From positions 1 to 60,244 of the forward strand of contig JAFRKJ010000045.1 in assembly GCA_017431785.1 (NCBI GenBank): DNA of 60,244 bases, given 5' to 3'. The notes beneath the pieces were generated by a model. It did not search any database. It saw only the letters and a list, made by a program, of their open reading frames with translations, and had not been told where the DNA came from. The position numbers and the translations under genes are program-made. Of the stretch, positions 7,314 through 15,581 are shown piece by piece. The DNA comes from Bacillota bacterium. GTDB taxonomy: Bacteria; Bacillota; Clostridia; Peptostreptococcales; Anaerovoracaceae. The number at the start of each line of letters is the position of its first letter. The stretch's first letter is position 1.

Positions 7314-8202
7314 GACTGTCCTGCGGCAGGTTCGCGACAACGATCGCGGCGAACATGATTACACATCCGATGATTTCTCTGATCGACATAATTTCCCCCA
7401 ATAGTATCATACCCGCAATCAGGGCAAATACAGACTCAAGGCAGAGTATCATGGAAGCAATAGTCGGTTCAGTTTCCTTTTGTCCCAGCACCTGCAGGGT
7501 GTACGCAACACCGCAGGACATGATTCCTGCATATAGAATATTGAACCAGGAAGCACAGACATCAGCAACTGACGGCAAATCGAAACCTATGGCAGGATCA
7601 GCAAATGGCATAATGATGAGCGAGACGATGCCGGCAACAAAGAACTGAATGCATGACAGCTTTACCCCATCGACTTTCGGGGAAAAATGATCGATGACGA
7701 GAATATGAATCGCGAAGCAGATTGCACATGCGAGGATGATGATGTCGCCAACATTGACAGATCCAAACCCGCTCGCCGGGATGCAAAGCAGATAGAGACC
7801 GACAGCCGAGGCAGCAACACAGCACCACATGATTGGCGTGATTTTTTTCTTAAGGAACAGTCCCATCAGCGGTACTATGACCACGTAGAGGGCGGTAATA
7901 AAGCCTGTGTGGGAGACAGATGTGTAATATAGTCCGATCTGCTGGACATTTCCGGCGGCGCACAGCGCCAGACCGCAGCAGATTCCCCCTATGATGAGTG
8001 TCTTATCCGGACGCTCTTTTTTCTTGTTTCGTCCCATGATCAGGATCACCGGTATTAATGCAAAAGCACCAACCAGCGTTCTGATACCGTTGAACGCGAC
8101 AGGGCTTACCAGATCCATCCCTGATTTTTGTGCGACGAAGGCTGTTCCCCAGATAAGAGCTGTTGTCATCAGCATCAGGTTTCCTCTCATTTTGTGTTTC
8201 AT
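7294..8202 (-). CDS. EamA/DMT-family transporter
   Basis: 302 residues from the ATG at 8202, preceded by AGGAGG; the longer frame to 8235 lacks a ribosome site. About ten transmembrane helices in two EamA repeats are visible; the protein opens with the family's A-L-I-W-G-T-A-F segment. Such proteins usually export amino acids or metabolites. It overlaps the LysR gene tail to tail by 20 bases and shares its upstream motif. Confidence 0.9.
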   Translation of the reverse strand: MKHKMRGNLMLMTTALIWGTAFVAQKSGMDLVSPVAFNGIRTLVGAFALIPVILIMGRNKKKERPDKTLIIGGICCGLALCAAGNVQQIGLYYTSVSHTGFITALYVVIVPLMGLFLKKKITPIMWCCVAASAVGLYLLCIPASGFGSVNVGDIIILACAICFAIHILVIDHFSPKVDGVKLSCIQFFVAGIVSLIIMPFADPAIGFDLPSVADVCASWFNILYAGIMSCGVAYTLQVLGQKETEPTIASMILCLESVFALIAGMILLGEIMSIREIIGCVIMFAAIVVANLPQDSLKISRS

Positions 8203-8280
8203 TATTCCGGTCCTCCTTTGATTGGTTCCAGTCACTTTATCTTTTGTTAATTCAAGTATACTTTAAACATAAAATAAAGA

Positions 8281-8311
8281 AAAACGGTTGTTTCTTAAGA
8301 ATAAAACAAAG
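8281..8311 (-). promoter_or_regulatory. Predicted LysR operator in front of the EamA gene
   Basis: It contains TTCTTAAGAA, a perfect 10-base palindrome, inside the 31-base element shared with 6370-6400. It lies about 80 bases upstream of the transporter start, just behind a TATACT -10-like hexamer on the minus strand (8258-8263). Confidence 0.55.
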
Positions 8312-8419
8312 ATTTCTTTAATTTAATTCAAGACATAAGCAACTGCAAATGAAAACGCTGGAACCCATTTACGAGATACGGTATGATACAACGAGATATA
8401 CAAATTATGGAGGGATCTA

Positions 8420-9301
8420 ATGATGAGTGAACAGAAAAAAGAGAAGAAAAAAACATCCGACAAAATCATAACCACCGTATTGATAATCGTGCTATTATCT
8501 GCTCTTGGCGTCTATATTTACAACAAATTTTTCGACGGCTATGAAACCAATCACATGGAAGATACCGTTTCAGAGAGAACACTCATTGAACCTGTTCTTT
8601 ACCGCGAAAATATGATGGATGAATATGAAGAAGTACTCAATATTATGGATAAGACGGATGCATCTTACTTTTACGTTGAGAGCGGCGCTGAAGATGGCGA
8701 TGCATGCTATATTGTTTACAAAACCAGCAAGGCTGACATTGAAGCTGAACTGGATAAAACGATAGAGGACTTAAATGATACCAAGGTATCCATGTTTGGA
8801 TACAGAATGATCAAAGGTCTGCTCAATGCATCATACAAGGATGATGATATCAAACGATCCGGTTATGAAAAAGGCTCCTCCAAGATTCTCTGGGAGAAAT
8901 ACCCTGGCAAGCTTGTTATGGCTGGAAGTGAGACAGATGAATCTGTCTACAAGAGATTCTGCAAGCCTTTTAACGGTGATATAGACACCTATTTTCTGGA
9001 GAATCAGCTTGAGCTCAAATGTGAAGACTATAGCTTCACCAAAATGGGTGCAAACATAAATGAGTTTGGCTTTGACGCAGAAGGCAATGACACAATCGAA
9101 AGGCTTGATTCGAATCTTTATGTCATAGGCACGGCAAAGCTCACCACAGAAAATGCCATTGATGGTTTCAAGGGTAATGATGTCATCCCGGCAAAGGGAG
9201 AGTCGAGGACCATAAAGATGCGATGTGCTTTTGATTCGTTCGATTCCACCGGTGGCCCTTATGTTTTTTATAATCTGTTTGAACTCCTACCAAACGAATA
9301 A
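8420..9301 (+). CDS. Membrane-anchored extracytoplasmic protein, unknown
   Basis: 293 residues. A lysine-rich cytoplasmic start is followed by one transmembrane helix at about 16-35 and an acidic domain of about 255 residues outside the cell. There is no lipobox, so it is held by an uncleaved anchor. Two ATG codons stand in tandem at 8420 and 8423; the GGAGGG site fits either. The gene stands alone, with its own terminator at 9375. No family is recognised. Confidence 0.7.
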   Translation: MMSEQKKEKKKTSDKIITTVLIIVLLSALGVYIYNKFFDGYETNHMEDTVSERTLIEPVLYRENMMDEYEEVLNIMDKTDASYFYVESGAEDGDACYIVYKTSKADIEAELDKTIEDLNDTKVSMFGYRMIKGLLNASYKDDDIKRSGYEKGSSKILWEKYPGKLVMAGSETDESVYKRFCKPFNGDIDTYFLENQLELKCEDYSFTKMGANINEFGFDAEGNDTIERLDSNLYVIGTAKLTTENAIDGFKGNDVIPAKGESRTIKMRCAFDSFDSTGGPYVFYNLFELLPNE

Positions 9302-9374
9302 ACAATGAAGTGTAAATAAAAGATTGGAAGAACATGTCTCAAGAATTGTGAAAAAGCCGAAAAAGATCATCTAA

Positions 9375-9410
9375 GACACCTCCATCAGCCGATGCTGATG
9401 GAGGTGTTCA
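9375..9410 (+). terminator. Intrinsic terminator
   Basis: Perfect 14-base stem ACACCTCCATCAGC / GCTGATGGAGGTGT with a CGAT loop and a following TTTT. It ends the plus-strand gene; its sequence also encodes the last residues (N-T-S-I-S-I-G) of the convergent minus-strand gene. Confidence 0.8.
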
Positions 9411-9786
9411 TTTTCTTTGCTAATTTCAGTACATGGGCTGTATCTTCACGTGTCATGATGAACGGGCGAATCACAACATCACGAGCGATCAGAAGCTCTA
9501 CATTCGGAGCTTTTTTGCTGTAGTCCGGATGAAGGGATGTGATCTCATCCCAGGTCCAGAGGTTGTGCATGATCCACCTGCCAAAGAGAGTGTACTGGAT
9601 GTCGACGCCGTCTTCAGATATAATCTGTTCTTTTGTAAAGAAACAGGCCAGAATGACGAGAACGACAATCGGAATATAGGACCAATGCTGGGTGATGATG
9701 GTACGCCAGAGCATAAGACACGCCAGAATGACGAACAGGACAGTAAGCCATGTTTTTCTTTTTTTGATAATGCCTTTATATTCCAT
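9385..9786 (-). CDS. Small two-helix membrane protein, PH-like tail
   Basis: 133 residues: two transmembrane helices at about 13-30 and 34-50, then a beta-rich cytoplasmic part (about 55-125) that reads like the PH-like domain of many small Bacillota membrane proteins. Its ATG overlaps the stop of the lysine transporter gene by one base, so it is the second gene of the lysine-riboswitch operon. Its 3' end lies in a terminator hairpin belonging to the opposite strand. Function unknown; membership of the operon suggests a part in lysine uptake or its control. Confidence 0.7.
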   Translation of the reverse strand: MEYKGIIKKRKTWLTVLFVILACLMLWRTIITQHWSYIPIVVLVILACFFTKEQIISEDGVDIQYTLFGRWIMHNLWTWDEITSLHPDYSKKAPNVELLIARDVVIRPFIMTREDTAHVLKLAKKMNTSISIG

Positions 9787-11300
9787 TATTCCTCTCCGTT
9801 TTCTTCCCGAATCTTTGCGAGAGCCTTCATGGCTATTTCATGGGCGTCGTCCGGTGCGCCGGCAGGGTCGCCTTTTCTGAGCTTGCCGGTGAAATCGGTT
9901 CTGCTTCCGTCAGCCCAGAAGATATTTACCTTCATAGCACTTGTCACAAGGGCAAATACAGGATTGATCAGGTTCATGAAGCAGAACGGCAGGTAGGCCA
10001 GGGTGCTGACGCCAAGGATGTTGGAGTGATAAGCACCGCAGGATGACCATGGGACGAGCGGTGACCAGAGCGTGCCGCCGTCTTCCATCGTTCTGGAGAG
10101 CATGTTTCTTCCAAGACCCATTTCATCATACTTATCCTTGTACATGGCAGCAGGGATGATCAGTCCCAGATATTGATCGCACATTGTGGTAATACAGAAC
10201 ATGCCGGTAATGATTGTAACGAGGACCAGCTGGAAGACTGTTCTGACTTTGTGGATCAGGCCGCCGAGGATCGATTCGACCGCGCGGATCGTCTGTAGGA
10301 TTCCGCCGAAGCCGACGGCGATGATAACAAGGTTATTGGTCCAAAGCATGCTGTCCATACCTCCCTTGTTGAGCAGACTGTCGCAGAGCTCATTGCCTGT
10401 TTCAGCTTCGTATCCATAATGCCACATAGTAATCAGGTCAGAGAAGTTTGCATGCTGGAATATGACAGCGAAAACTCCACCGAGACCGGAAAGAAGCAGG
10501 ATACCCGGAAGGGCAGGTACTTTCAGAATCGCGACAACGAAGATTGCGATGAATGGAATCAGCAGCACTGGATGCATGAAATCATAGTGTTCTACGATTG
10601 CGTTGGACAGTCCATTTGCGACTTCAGGATCATAATCGCCGGTAGCCTTGATGCTGATGATAGCATACAGAATGATTGCGATGCATAGTGAAGGCAAGGT
10701 TGTCGTCATCATAGCACGGACATGGTCGAACAGACCGGTCTGCGCAGTACCTGCAGCGAGATTCGTCGAGTCTGACAGCGGTGAAAGCTTATCTCCGGTG
10801 CATGCGCCGGAGAGGATCATACCTGCAACCAATGCAGGATTCAGACCCATCGTTGCGCCAATTGACATGAATGCGATGCCAAGGGTGGCAGTGACTGTCC
10901 AGGCAGAGCCCAGGGCAATGCCTACGATAGAACAGAGAATGCATGCGAGGGGCAGGAACATTCCGGGCGCAATGATTTTGAGACCGTAATATACAACAGC
11001 CGGAATGGCGCCGCTCCATTCGAAGGATCCGATGAGGCATCCGACACATAGAATGATAATGATCGCCTCAAGGGACTGGCTGACAGCGGAGAGAGCTCCG
11101 GCCAGCATTTCTTTGTAAGTGAATCCGTATACTCTGCCGACGATCATTGCGACTACGCAGGCAATGAGCACGGGAATGTGTGGATCCTGACCCCATCCCA
11201 GTACATAGTTTGTAATCATGATTACAAGAAGCACCAGAATCGGGAGGATTGCCGGGATTTTGCCGGGCATGCGCCCGGACGACATTTTTGGTTCTGACAT
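9786..11300 (-). CDS. lysW: NhaC-family transporter, predicted lysine transporter
   Basis: 504 residues from the ATG at 11300, which has a strong AGGAGG site; the frame runs open to 11450 but the extra part lies in the riboswitch leader. About 11-12 transmembrane helices; the motif G-A-C-T-G-D-K-L-S-P-L-S-D-S-T and the later E-D-G-G-T-L-W-S-P-L-V-P-W are typical of the NhaC antiporter family. NhaC-like proteins under lysine riboswitches have been proposed as lysine transporters (LysW), and the riboswitch at 11450-11638 places this one there. The symbol is inferred from that context. Confidence 0.85.
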   Translation of the reverse strand: MSEPKMSSGRMPGKIPAILPILVLLVIMITNYVLGWGQDPHIPVLIACVVAMIVGRVYGFTYKEMLAGALSAVSQSLEAIIIILCVGCLIGSFEWSGAIPAVVYYGLKIIAPGMFLPLACILCSIVGIALGSAWTVTATLGIAFMSIGATMGLNPALVAGMILSGACTGDKLSPLSDSTNLAAGTAQTGLFDHVRAMMTTTLPSLCIAIILYAIISIKATGDYDPEVANGLSNAIVEHYDFMHPVLLIPFIAIFVVAILKVPALPGILLLSGLGGVFAVIFQHANFSDLITMWHYGYEAETGNELCDSLLNKGGMDSMLWTNNLVIIAVGFGGILQTIRAVESILGGLIHKVRTVFQLVLVTIITGMFCITTMCDQYLGLIIPAAMYKDKYDEMGLGRNMLSRTMEDGGTLWSPLVPWSSCGAYHSNILGVSTLAYLPFCFMNLINPVFALVTSAMKVNIFWADGSRTDFTGKLRKGDPAGAPDDAHEIAMKALAKIREENGEE

Positions 11301-11353
11301 TTTTAACCTCCTATCGTCAAATGAAAAATAACGTATTGAGATAAGAGAACTAA

Positions 11354-11383
11354 AAAAGCGGCTGTTCCGAAGCAGCCGCTTGA
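11354..11383 (-). terminator. Attenuator terminator of the lysine riboswitch
   Basis: On the minus strand AAGCGGCTG / CAGCCGCTT forms a 9-base stem followed by TTTTTT. It sits between the riboswitch and the ribosome binding site of the transporter gene, as expected for the expression platform: lysine binding should favour this terminator. Confidence 0.85.
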
Positions 11384-11449
11384 TAATCCCAACCAAAAAG
11401 GAGTGCCTGATACGCATTATAACATGCAACACCCATTTTGATTTTATCA

Positions 11450-11638
11450 AGGATAGCGCTCCGCAAATTATTGTAGTCTCCGTTTTCGGATCTTTCTTTG
11501 CGACAGTCGGACAAATCTTATTTCATCCGCCCAGCAGGATCCCCTATGCAGGTGAGATCCGCTTCGGCGCCTGTCCCTTTCACCGCATCTGTTCTGCACA
11601 ACGCTGTGTGCGGTTACTGATGACAAAACGCATCCTCT
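11450..11638 (-). ncRNA. Lysine riboswitch (L-box)
   Basis: The minus strand carries the conserved L-box elements in order: AGAGG-TGCG, TCA-CAGTAAC, GAAAGGG-AGGCGCCGAAG, a CTGG segment and ACTGTC. The P1 helix closes between AGGAT-GCG and CGC-ATCCT. The aptamer senses lysine; with the downstream terminator hairpin it should shut off the transporter operon when lysine is plentiful. Confidence 0.93.
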
Positions 11639-11654
11639 ATCTCAATGAGCAGAT

Positions 11655-11682
11655 GGTATATCAAAGACATTCTCCTTGTCAA
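11655..11682 (-). promoter_or_regulatory. Promoter of the lysine riboswitch operon
   Basis: On the minus strand TTGACA, a 16-base spacer and TATACC lie about 16 bases before the riboswitch begins, in the right place for its transcription start. Confidence 0.65.
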
Positions 11683-11856
11683 GGATTTTTTTCTGAATTG
11701 CCGTAGGAATTGTTTTATCACATCATCAATTTGGAGAGTAAAATGACATCTTTCATATGAAATAGGAGAAGGGAGAAAAATGTGATAAGAATCGCTGGGA
11801 CTTTTGATACAGCAAGGATTCAGTGTTTTGTGTTTGCTTTACCCTTGCAATTCTGG

Positions 11857-12098
11857 ATGGCAAAAAATATAATAAAGAAGAAAAAATTAATGGCAATACT
11901 GGCTGCGGCAACTATGGTTTTTGCTTTCGTGGGATGCGGATCCAGTGAAGAGGAACCGGTAGAAGAGACAACGACGACGATGGAGTAAACATCTATGAAG
12001 TCGAATTCGTCAATGGTGAAACAAAGTATGAGTACGATATCGACGCGAAGACAGGCAGCATCCTCGACAAGGATACCGACAGTATTTATGATGACTGA
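11857..12098 (+). pseudogene. Broken PepSY-domain lipoprotein
   Basis: The first frame encodes a type II signal peptide (K-K-K-L-M-A-I-L-A-A-A-T then lipobox-like F-V-G-C) and stops after about 43 residues at TAA 11986-11988. The following bases, in another frame, read Y-E-V-E-F, then Y-E-Y-D-I-D-A-K-T-G, a PepSY-domain C-terminus, to TGA 12096-12098. The middle of the PepSY domain is missing, so there has been an internal deletion as well as a frame change. Confidence 0.75.
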
Positions 12099-12167
12099 TA
12101 AATGATTATTACCAGATAGTACAAGTATCCCTTATTCAAAATCAGAGAGAAAAGGAGGCTACATATT

Positions 12168-12638
12168 ATGACAAAGAAAGTGATAATTTTGACCGCGTTA
12201 GTAATTGCTTTTTTGATGGTATTGGCTGCATGCGGTGATTCGGAATCTGCAGCAACACCAGCAAAAAACACGGCGACGGCAACGATGACTGAAGGCGAGA
12301 TGCCAATAGAAGTAACAGTTGATGTCAGCACGGGCTTGTCGGTTGCATTTGATAGTGACGGTTTCCTGTTATTTGATGGGGAATATGATGATTCAACATA
12401 TCCTATGGTCACAGCAACGATTCTGACAGAGGAAGTCTACGAAAAATATCTTGCAGATAATAAAGACAGTGACAGCTTTAGGGAAGATGACGGTTTTTAC
12501 AAATATACCTCCGATATTGGTGAGGCGTGCTGCCTTTGGATAATCGGTGATAAGGTTCCGTTTATGATGTCGTTTGAAAAGAGCGTTGACGGAGACAGGG
12601 CTGATGAAATAGTAGGATGTTTAGAATTTGACTACTAG
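12168..12638 (+). CDS. Lipoprotein of unknown function
   Basis: 156 residues with AGGAGG site. The type II signal peptide ends in lipobox L-A-A-C (Cys22). A Thr/Ala-rich linker of about 20 residues leads to a compact acidic domain of about 115 residues containing a Cys-Cys pair. No family is recognised. It is followed by a copy of the recurrent hairpin terminator and may have arisen in the same lipoprotein patch as the broken gene upstream. Confidence 0.75.
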   Translation: MTKKVIILTALVIAFLMVLAACGDSESAATPAKNTATATMTEGEMPIEVTVDVSTGLSVAFDSDGFLLFDGEYDDSTYPMVTATILTEEVYEKYLADNKDSDSFREDDGFYKYTSDIGEACCLWIIGDKVPFMMSFEKSVDGDRADEIVGCLEFDY

Positions 12639-12666
12639 AGAATTGCCCACATACAAGGAAAAAGAA

Positions 12667-12708
12667 GGGCCGGGCAGGTACAACAGCGATACCAGATCCG
12701 GCTCTTTT
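12667..12708 (+). terminator. Bipartite hairpin terminator, repeat copy D
   Basis: Outer stem GGGCCGG/CCGGCTC, inner GGTA/GATACC, then TTTT. It ends the lipoprotein unit just before the promoter of the DUF134 gene. One frame reads (G)PGRY..DT..SGSF as in copies B and C. Confidence 0.85.
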
Positions 12709-12718
12709 GCTATTATTA

Positions 12719-12770
12719 TTGACATATGCCAACAATAAAACTATACTGAATATAGTTATTGGCATATGCC
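12719..12770 (+). promoter_or_regulatory. Promoter with palindromic operator of the DUF134-NifX gene
   Basis: TTGACA (12719-12724), 17-base spacer, TATACT (12742-12747): a near-consensus promoter. It is embedded in an inverted repeat whose arms both contain CATATGCCAA and CTATA; the right arm holds the perfect palindrome GGCATATGCC at 12761-12770, downstream of the -10, and the left arm overlaps the -35. This layout suits repression, probably by the DUF134 protein encoded next. Confidence 0.75.
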
Positions 12771-12784
12771 AGAAAGGAATCGAT

Positions 12785-13519
12785 ATGTCCAGACCAAAGA
12801 GATGCAGAAGAATATGCGGATATCCCGACTACTGGAGTTTTCTGCCGGAAGGATCAGAAGTCACGGAGACGATAGCATTCAAGTTGGATGAATTGGAAAC
12901 CATTCGGCTAATCGATTATCGGAAGATGACGCAGGAAGAATGTGCGGAAGCGATGGGGGTTTCCAGAGCAACAGTGACGAGTATCTATGAAAAGGCACGC
13001 TATAAAATAGCAGATGCCATGCTGAACGGGAAGCGTATTCGCATTACGGGCGGTACATATCGAATCGATTCCATTCCGGCAAGTGCCCAGATCAAAGAAA
13101 AAGGAGACGATATCATGAGAATTGCAGTTACGTATGAACAGGAAATGATAGGCCAGCACTTCGGAAGAACAGAACAGTTCAAGCTTTACGATGTTCAGGA
13201 TGGACAGATCACAGGAGCCCAGGTCATAGATACCAATGGCACGGGCCATGGTGCATTGGCAGGATTCCTCCGCGCAGCGGAAGTTGAGGTGTTGATCTGC
13301 GGCGGTATTGGCATGGGTGCCAGAATGGCGCTGGAAGAAGCGGGCATAGAGCTTTTACCGGGCGCAGCAGGAAGTGCGGACGAGGCAGTCAGAAACTATC
13401 TGGCAGGGAACCTTGTGTATGACCCTGACACTGCCTGCAACCATCACGATCATGAACATGGTGAGGGGCACGAATGCCATCATGGGGACTGCAGTCACCA
13501 CGGATGTCATTCAAAATAA
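12785..13519 (+). CDS. DUF134 DNA-binding domain fused to NifX/NifB-type cofactor domain
   Basis: 244 residues from ATG 12785 (M-S-R-P-K-R-C-R-R-I). Residues 1-90 are a DUF134 helix-turn-helix (E-C-A-E-A-M-G-V-S-R-A-T-V as the recognition segment), and residues 115-220 are a dinitrogenase iron-molybdenum cofactor domain (I-G-Q-H-F-G-R-T and G-G-I-G-M-G-A). The last 27 residues are packed with His and Cys. The domain mix points to a metal- or Fe-S-responsive regulator. A palindromic operator upstream suggests autoregulation. No nitrogenase genes are in the window. Confidence 0.88.
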   Translation: MSRPKRCRRICGYPDYWSFLPEGSEVTETIAFKLDELETIRLIDYRKMTQEECAEAMGVSRATVTSIYEKARYKIADAMLNGKRIRITGGTYRIDSIPASAQIKEKGDDIMRIAVTYEQEMIGQHFGRTEQFKLYDVQDGQITGAQVIDTNGTGHGALAGFLRAAEVEVLICGGIGMGARMALEEAGIELLPGAAGSADEAVRNYLAGNLVYDPDTACNHHDHEHGEGHECHHGDCSHHGCHSK

Positions 13520-13560
13520 ATGTAAAAACAGACAATGCGGAACAGGAAGGAGTGTTCAAT

Positions 13561-13977
13561 ATGACAAAAGTAAGAATTACCTCCGGCGATTATTGCTTCA
13601 TTGCCGACCTTTTGGAAAAGGAAGCGCCAAAGACATGTGAAGCATTCAAGAAAATGCTGCCTTTGAAAAGCGAAATGATCCATGTGAGATGGAGCGGTGA
13701 AGGTGTCTGGATTCCGTATGGTGATCTGCGTCTCGGACTGGAGTATGAAAATCACACCTCTCATCCGTCAAAAGGAGAAATGCTGCTTTACCCGGGTGGC
13801 ATCAGTGAAATGGAAATCATACTGGCATATGGCAGATGCTGTTTCTCCAGCATGCATGGACAGCTTTCGGGAAACCATTTCCTGACAATCACAGACGGAT
13901 TGGATGATTTATATGATTTTGGCCGTAAGATTCTGTACGAGGGTGCGCAGCCAATTGAAATCACCATTATTGAATAA
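13561..13977 (+). CDS. DUF3830 family protein (cyclophilin-like fold)
   Basis: 138 residues from ATG 13561 with AAGGAG upstream; the frame is open further up but overlaps the preceding gene. The H-V-R-W-S-G-E-G-V-W-I-P segment and the P-G-G-I-S-E-M-E-I-I block are typical of DUF3830, a cyclophilin-like small protein family of unknown activity often found near amidohydrolases and transporters. It is cytosolic and lies 41 bases after the DUF134-NifX gene, probably in one operon. Confidence 0.75.
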   Translation: MTKVRITSGDYCFIADLLEKEAPKTCEAFKKMLPLKSEMIHVRWSGEGVWIPYGDLRLGLEYENHTSHPSKGEMLLYPGGISEMEIILAYGRCCFSSMHGQLSGNHFLTITDGLDDLYDFGRKILYEGAQPIEITIIE

Positions 13978-14010
13978 ACGTTGTATATACATAAACCTGT
14001 GTGGTGTGAA

Positions 14011-15027
14011 ATGAGTAATGGAACGGTTCAACTGACAACAGAACGTCTTATTCTGAGACGGCACATATTGGAGGATGCATTGCTTTTGCATCAGAATTTC
14101 GGTCTGGATCCGGAAATGTTCAGGTATTCGGGATGGAATCCGTACGCCTCGAAGGAAGCGGCAGAGGAGACTGTCCGGCAGTTTATGGACAGCTATGATA
14201 ATGAACATTTCTATGGCTGGGCGATCGAGTATGACGGCAGGCTGATAGGTACGATCGGGGCATATGATTATGATCCCGAGACAGACAGCATCGAAGTCGG
14301 CTGCAGCATTGAACGCAAAAGCTGGGGGAATGGTTTTGCCGGTGAGGCTGTTAGGGCAGTCATCCGGTATTTGACAGAAGAGGAAGGCATCCGATGCGTG
14401 AAAGCGTGGTGCGCAGCAGATAATACTGGATCCAGGAAGGTCATGGAGCGTGCAGGAATGACACGAGTCAGCACAGAAAAAGACGCGCTGGAGATCGAAG
14501 GAAAGAAATATGATAAACAGAACTATAGAATAACTATGTTGCGAGTGCGTAAGGCAGAAGCGTGCGACTATGAGCAAATCATGAAGATATACAGGTTCGC
14601 CCAGGACTTTATGATTGAGGCGGGCAATCCGAATCAGTGGGGGCACTTTTATCCTGCGCCTGAACTGGTAAAAGATGATATCGAGCAGGGAGTGTGTCAT
14701 GTGATTGCTGATACAGAAACGGTACATGGTGTATTTGCATTATTCAGAGGACAGGAACCTACCTATCGCTATATTGAAAACGGCAGCTGGCCCAATGACG
14801 AACCGTATGTGACGATACATAGAATAGCAGGGGATGGTCAGGCACATGGCATTTTCCGCTGCGCTGCAGACTACTGCAAAAGCATTTCATCAAACGTCAG
14901 AATCGATACGCATGAGAACAATGCTACCATGCAAAGGCAAATCGAAAAGGCCGGATTTGAAAGGTGCGGAATCATATATGTTGAGGACGGCTCACCGAGA
15001 ATAGCATATCAGTGGACCGCAGATTGA
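14011..15027 (+). CDS. Double GNAT acetyltransferase fusion
   Basis: 338 residues. Residues 1-170 are a RimJ/RimL-type GNAT (T-T-E-R-L-I-L-R-R start and S-W-G-N-G-F-A-G-E-A motif A). Residues 176-338 form a second GNAT homologous to the frameshifted gene at 3733 (G-N-P-N-Q-W-G, E-P-T-Y-R, H-R-I-A-G-D-G, R-I-D-T-H, I-Y-V-E-D). They join directly at about residue 175, where M-L-R-V-R looks like the old start of the second protein, so two tandem genes have fused in frame. A terminator copy follows at 15049. Confidence 0.85.
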   Translation: MSNGTVQLTTERLILRRHILEDALLLHQNFGLDPEMFRYSGWNPYASKEAAEETVRQFMDSYDNEHFYGWAIEYDGRLIGTIGAYDYDPETDSIEVGCSIERKSWGNGFAGEAVRAVIRYLTEEEGIRCVKAWCAADNTGSRKVMERAGMTRVSTEKDALEIEGKKYDKQNYRITMLRVRKAEACDYEQIMKIYRFAQDFMIEAGNPNQWGHFYPAPELVKDDIEQGVCHVIADTETVHGVFALFRGQEPTYRYIENGSWPNDEPYVTIHRIAGDGQAHGIFRCAADYCKSISSNVRIDTHENNATMQRQIEKAGFERCGIIYVEDGSPRIAYQWTAD

Positions 15028-15048
15028 CATGGAAACAACAAAAGCAAA

Positions 15049-15089
15049 GAGCCGGACAGGTATCGCAGAGATACGGGTTCGGCTCTTTT
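15049..15089 (+). terminator. Bipartite hairpin terminator, repeat copy E
   Basis: Outer stem GAGCCG/CGGCTC, inner GGTATC/GATACG, then TTTT. The 18 or so bases just upstream (ACAAAAGCAAAGAGCCGG) are the same as those before copy C, a hint that the small basic gene's 3' end travelled with it. Confidence 0.8.
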
Positions 15090-15139
15090 GATATAATGAT
15101 TTTTGTGGTAGAGTAATGGCAGAAAAGTGGTGATACTAT

Positions 15140-15490
15140 ATGCATGAAACATCATTGATTGATTACGCTCTGAATGCAGTAGAAGCCAGAGCCGCTCAGA
15201 TGGGAATACAGGAAGTAAGCGAAGTAGGTCTTGTCGTCGGCAAGGCAAAAGCCGTCCCGGGCCTCATGGAAAAAGCTTTTCAGATCATTCGGCTGAAGCA
15301 CCCGATGTGCAGGGAGGCTAAGCTTCACTTGGATGTGAGAGAAATCCGGATGCAGTGCGCTGCATGCGGGAGAGAGTTTGAAGTAGAGGATGTGATGGGC
15401 GATTTCCGGTGTCCGGAGTGTGATTGCGGAGACTGCCATATGATCAGCGGCAACGAGCTCATGGTCGATTATTTCATCCCACGAGATTAG
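15140..15490 (+). CDS. hypA: Hydrogenase nickel-insertion protein HypA
   Basis: 116 residues, the normal length. It starts with the nickel-binding M-H-E motif, has the family's E-V-G-L-V-V-G segment, and holds the zinc site C73-x-x-C76 and C91-x-x-C94 (two further Cys follow at 96 and 99). HypA delivers nickel to [NiFe]-hydrogenase, or to urease in some species, with HypB. No hypB or hydrogenase gene is seen here, so this copy is an orphan. It follows copy E of the terminator. Confidence 0.92.
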   Translation: MHETSLIDYALNAVEARAAQMGIQEVSEVGLVVGKAKAVPGLMEKAFQIIRLKHPMCREAKLHLDVREIRMQCAACGREFEVEDVMGDFRCPECDCGDCHMISGNELMVDYFIPRD

Positions 15491-15581
15491 AAGGTTCTGA
15501 TACTACTTGGTTCCAGGAAAAACGTGATGACTCAGACAAGCATAGAAAAAGATACACTTCAAAGATGAGATTACAGTTCAA

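Noticed and set aside
9786-11450. Longer version of the NhaC-type transporter starting at 11450
   Set aside because: The extra 50 codons lie in the riboswitch terminator and leader; the ATG at 11300 has an AGGAGG site and family-like length.
12785-13519. Nitrogen fixation locus
   Set aside because: The NifX-type domain is fused to a DNA-binding domain and no nif structural or assembly genes are present.
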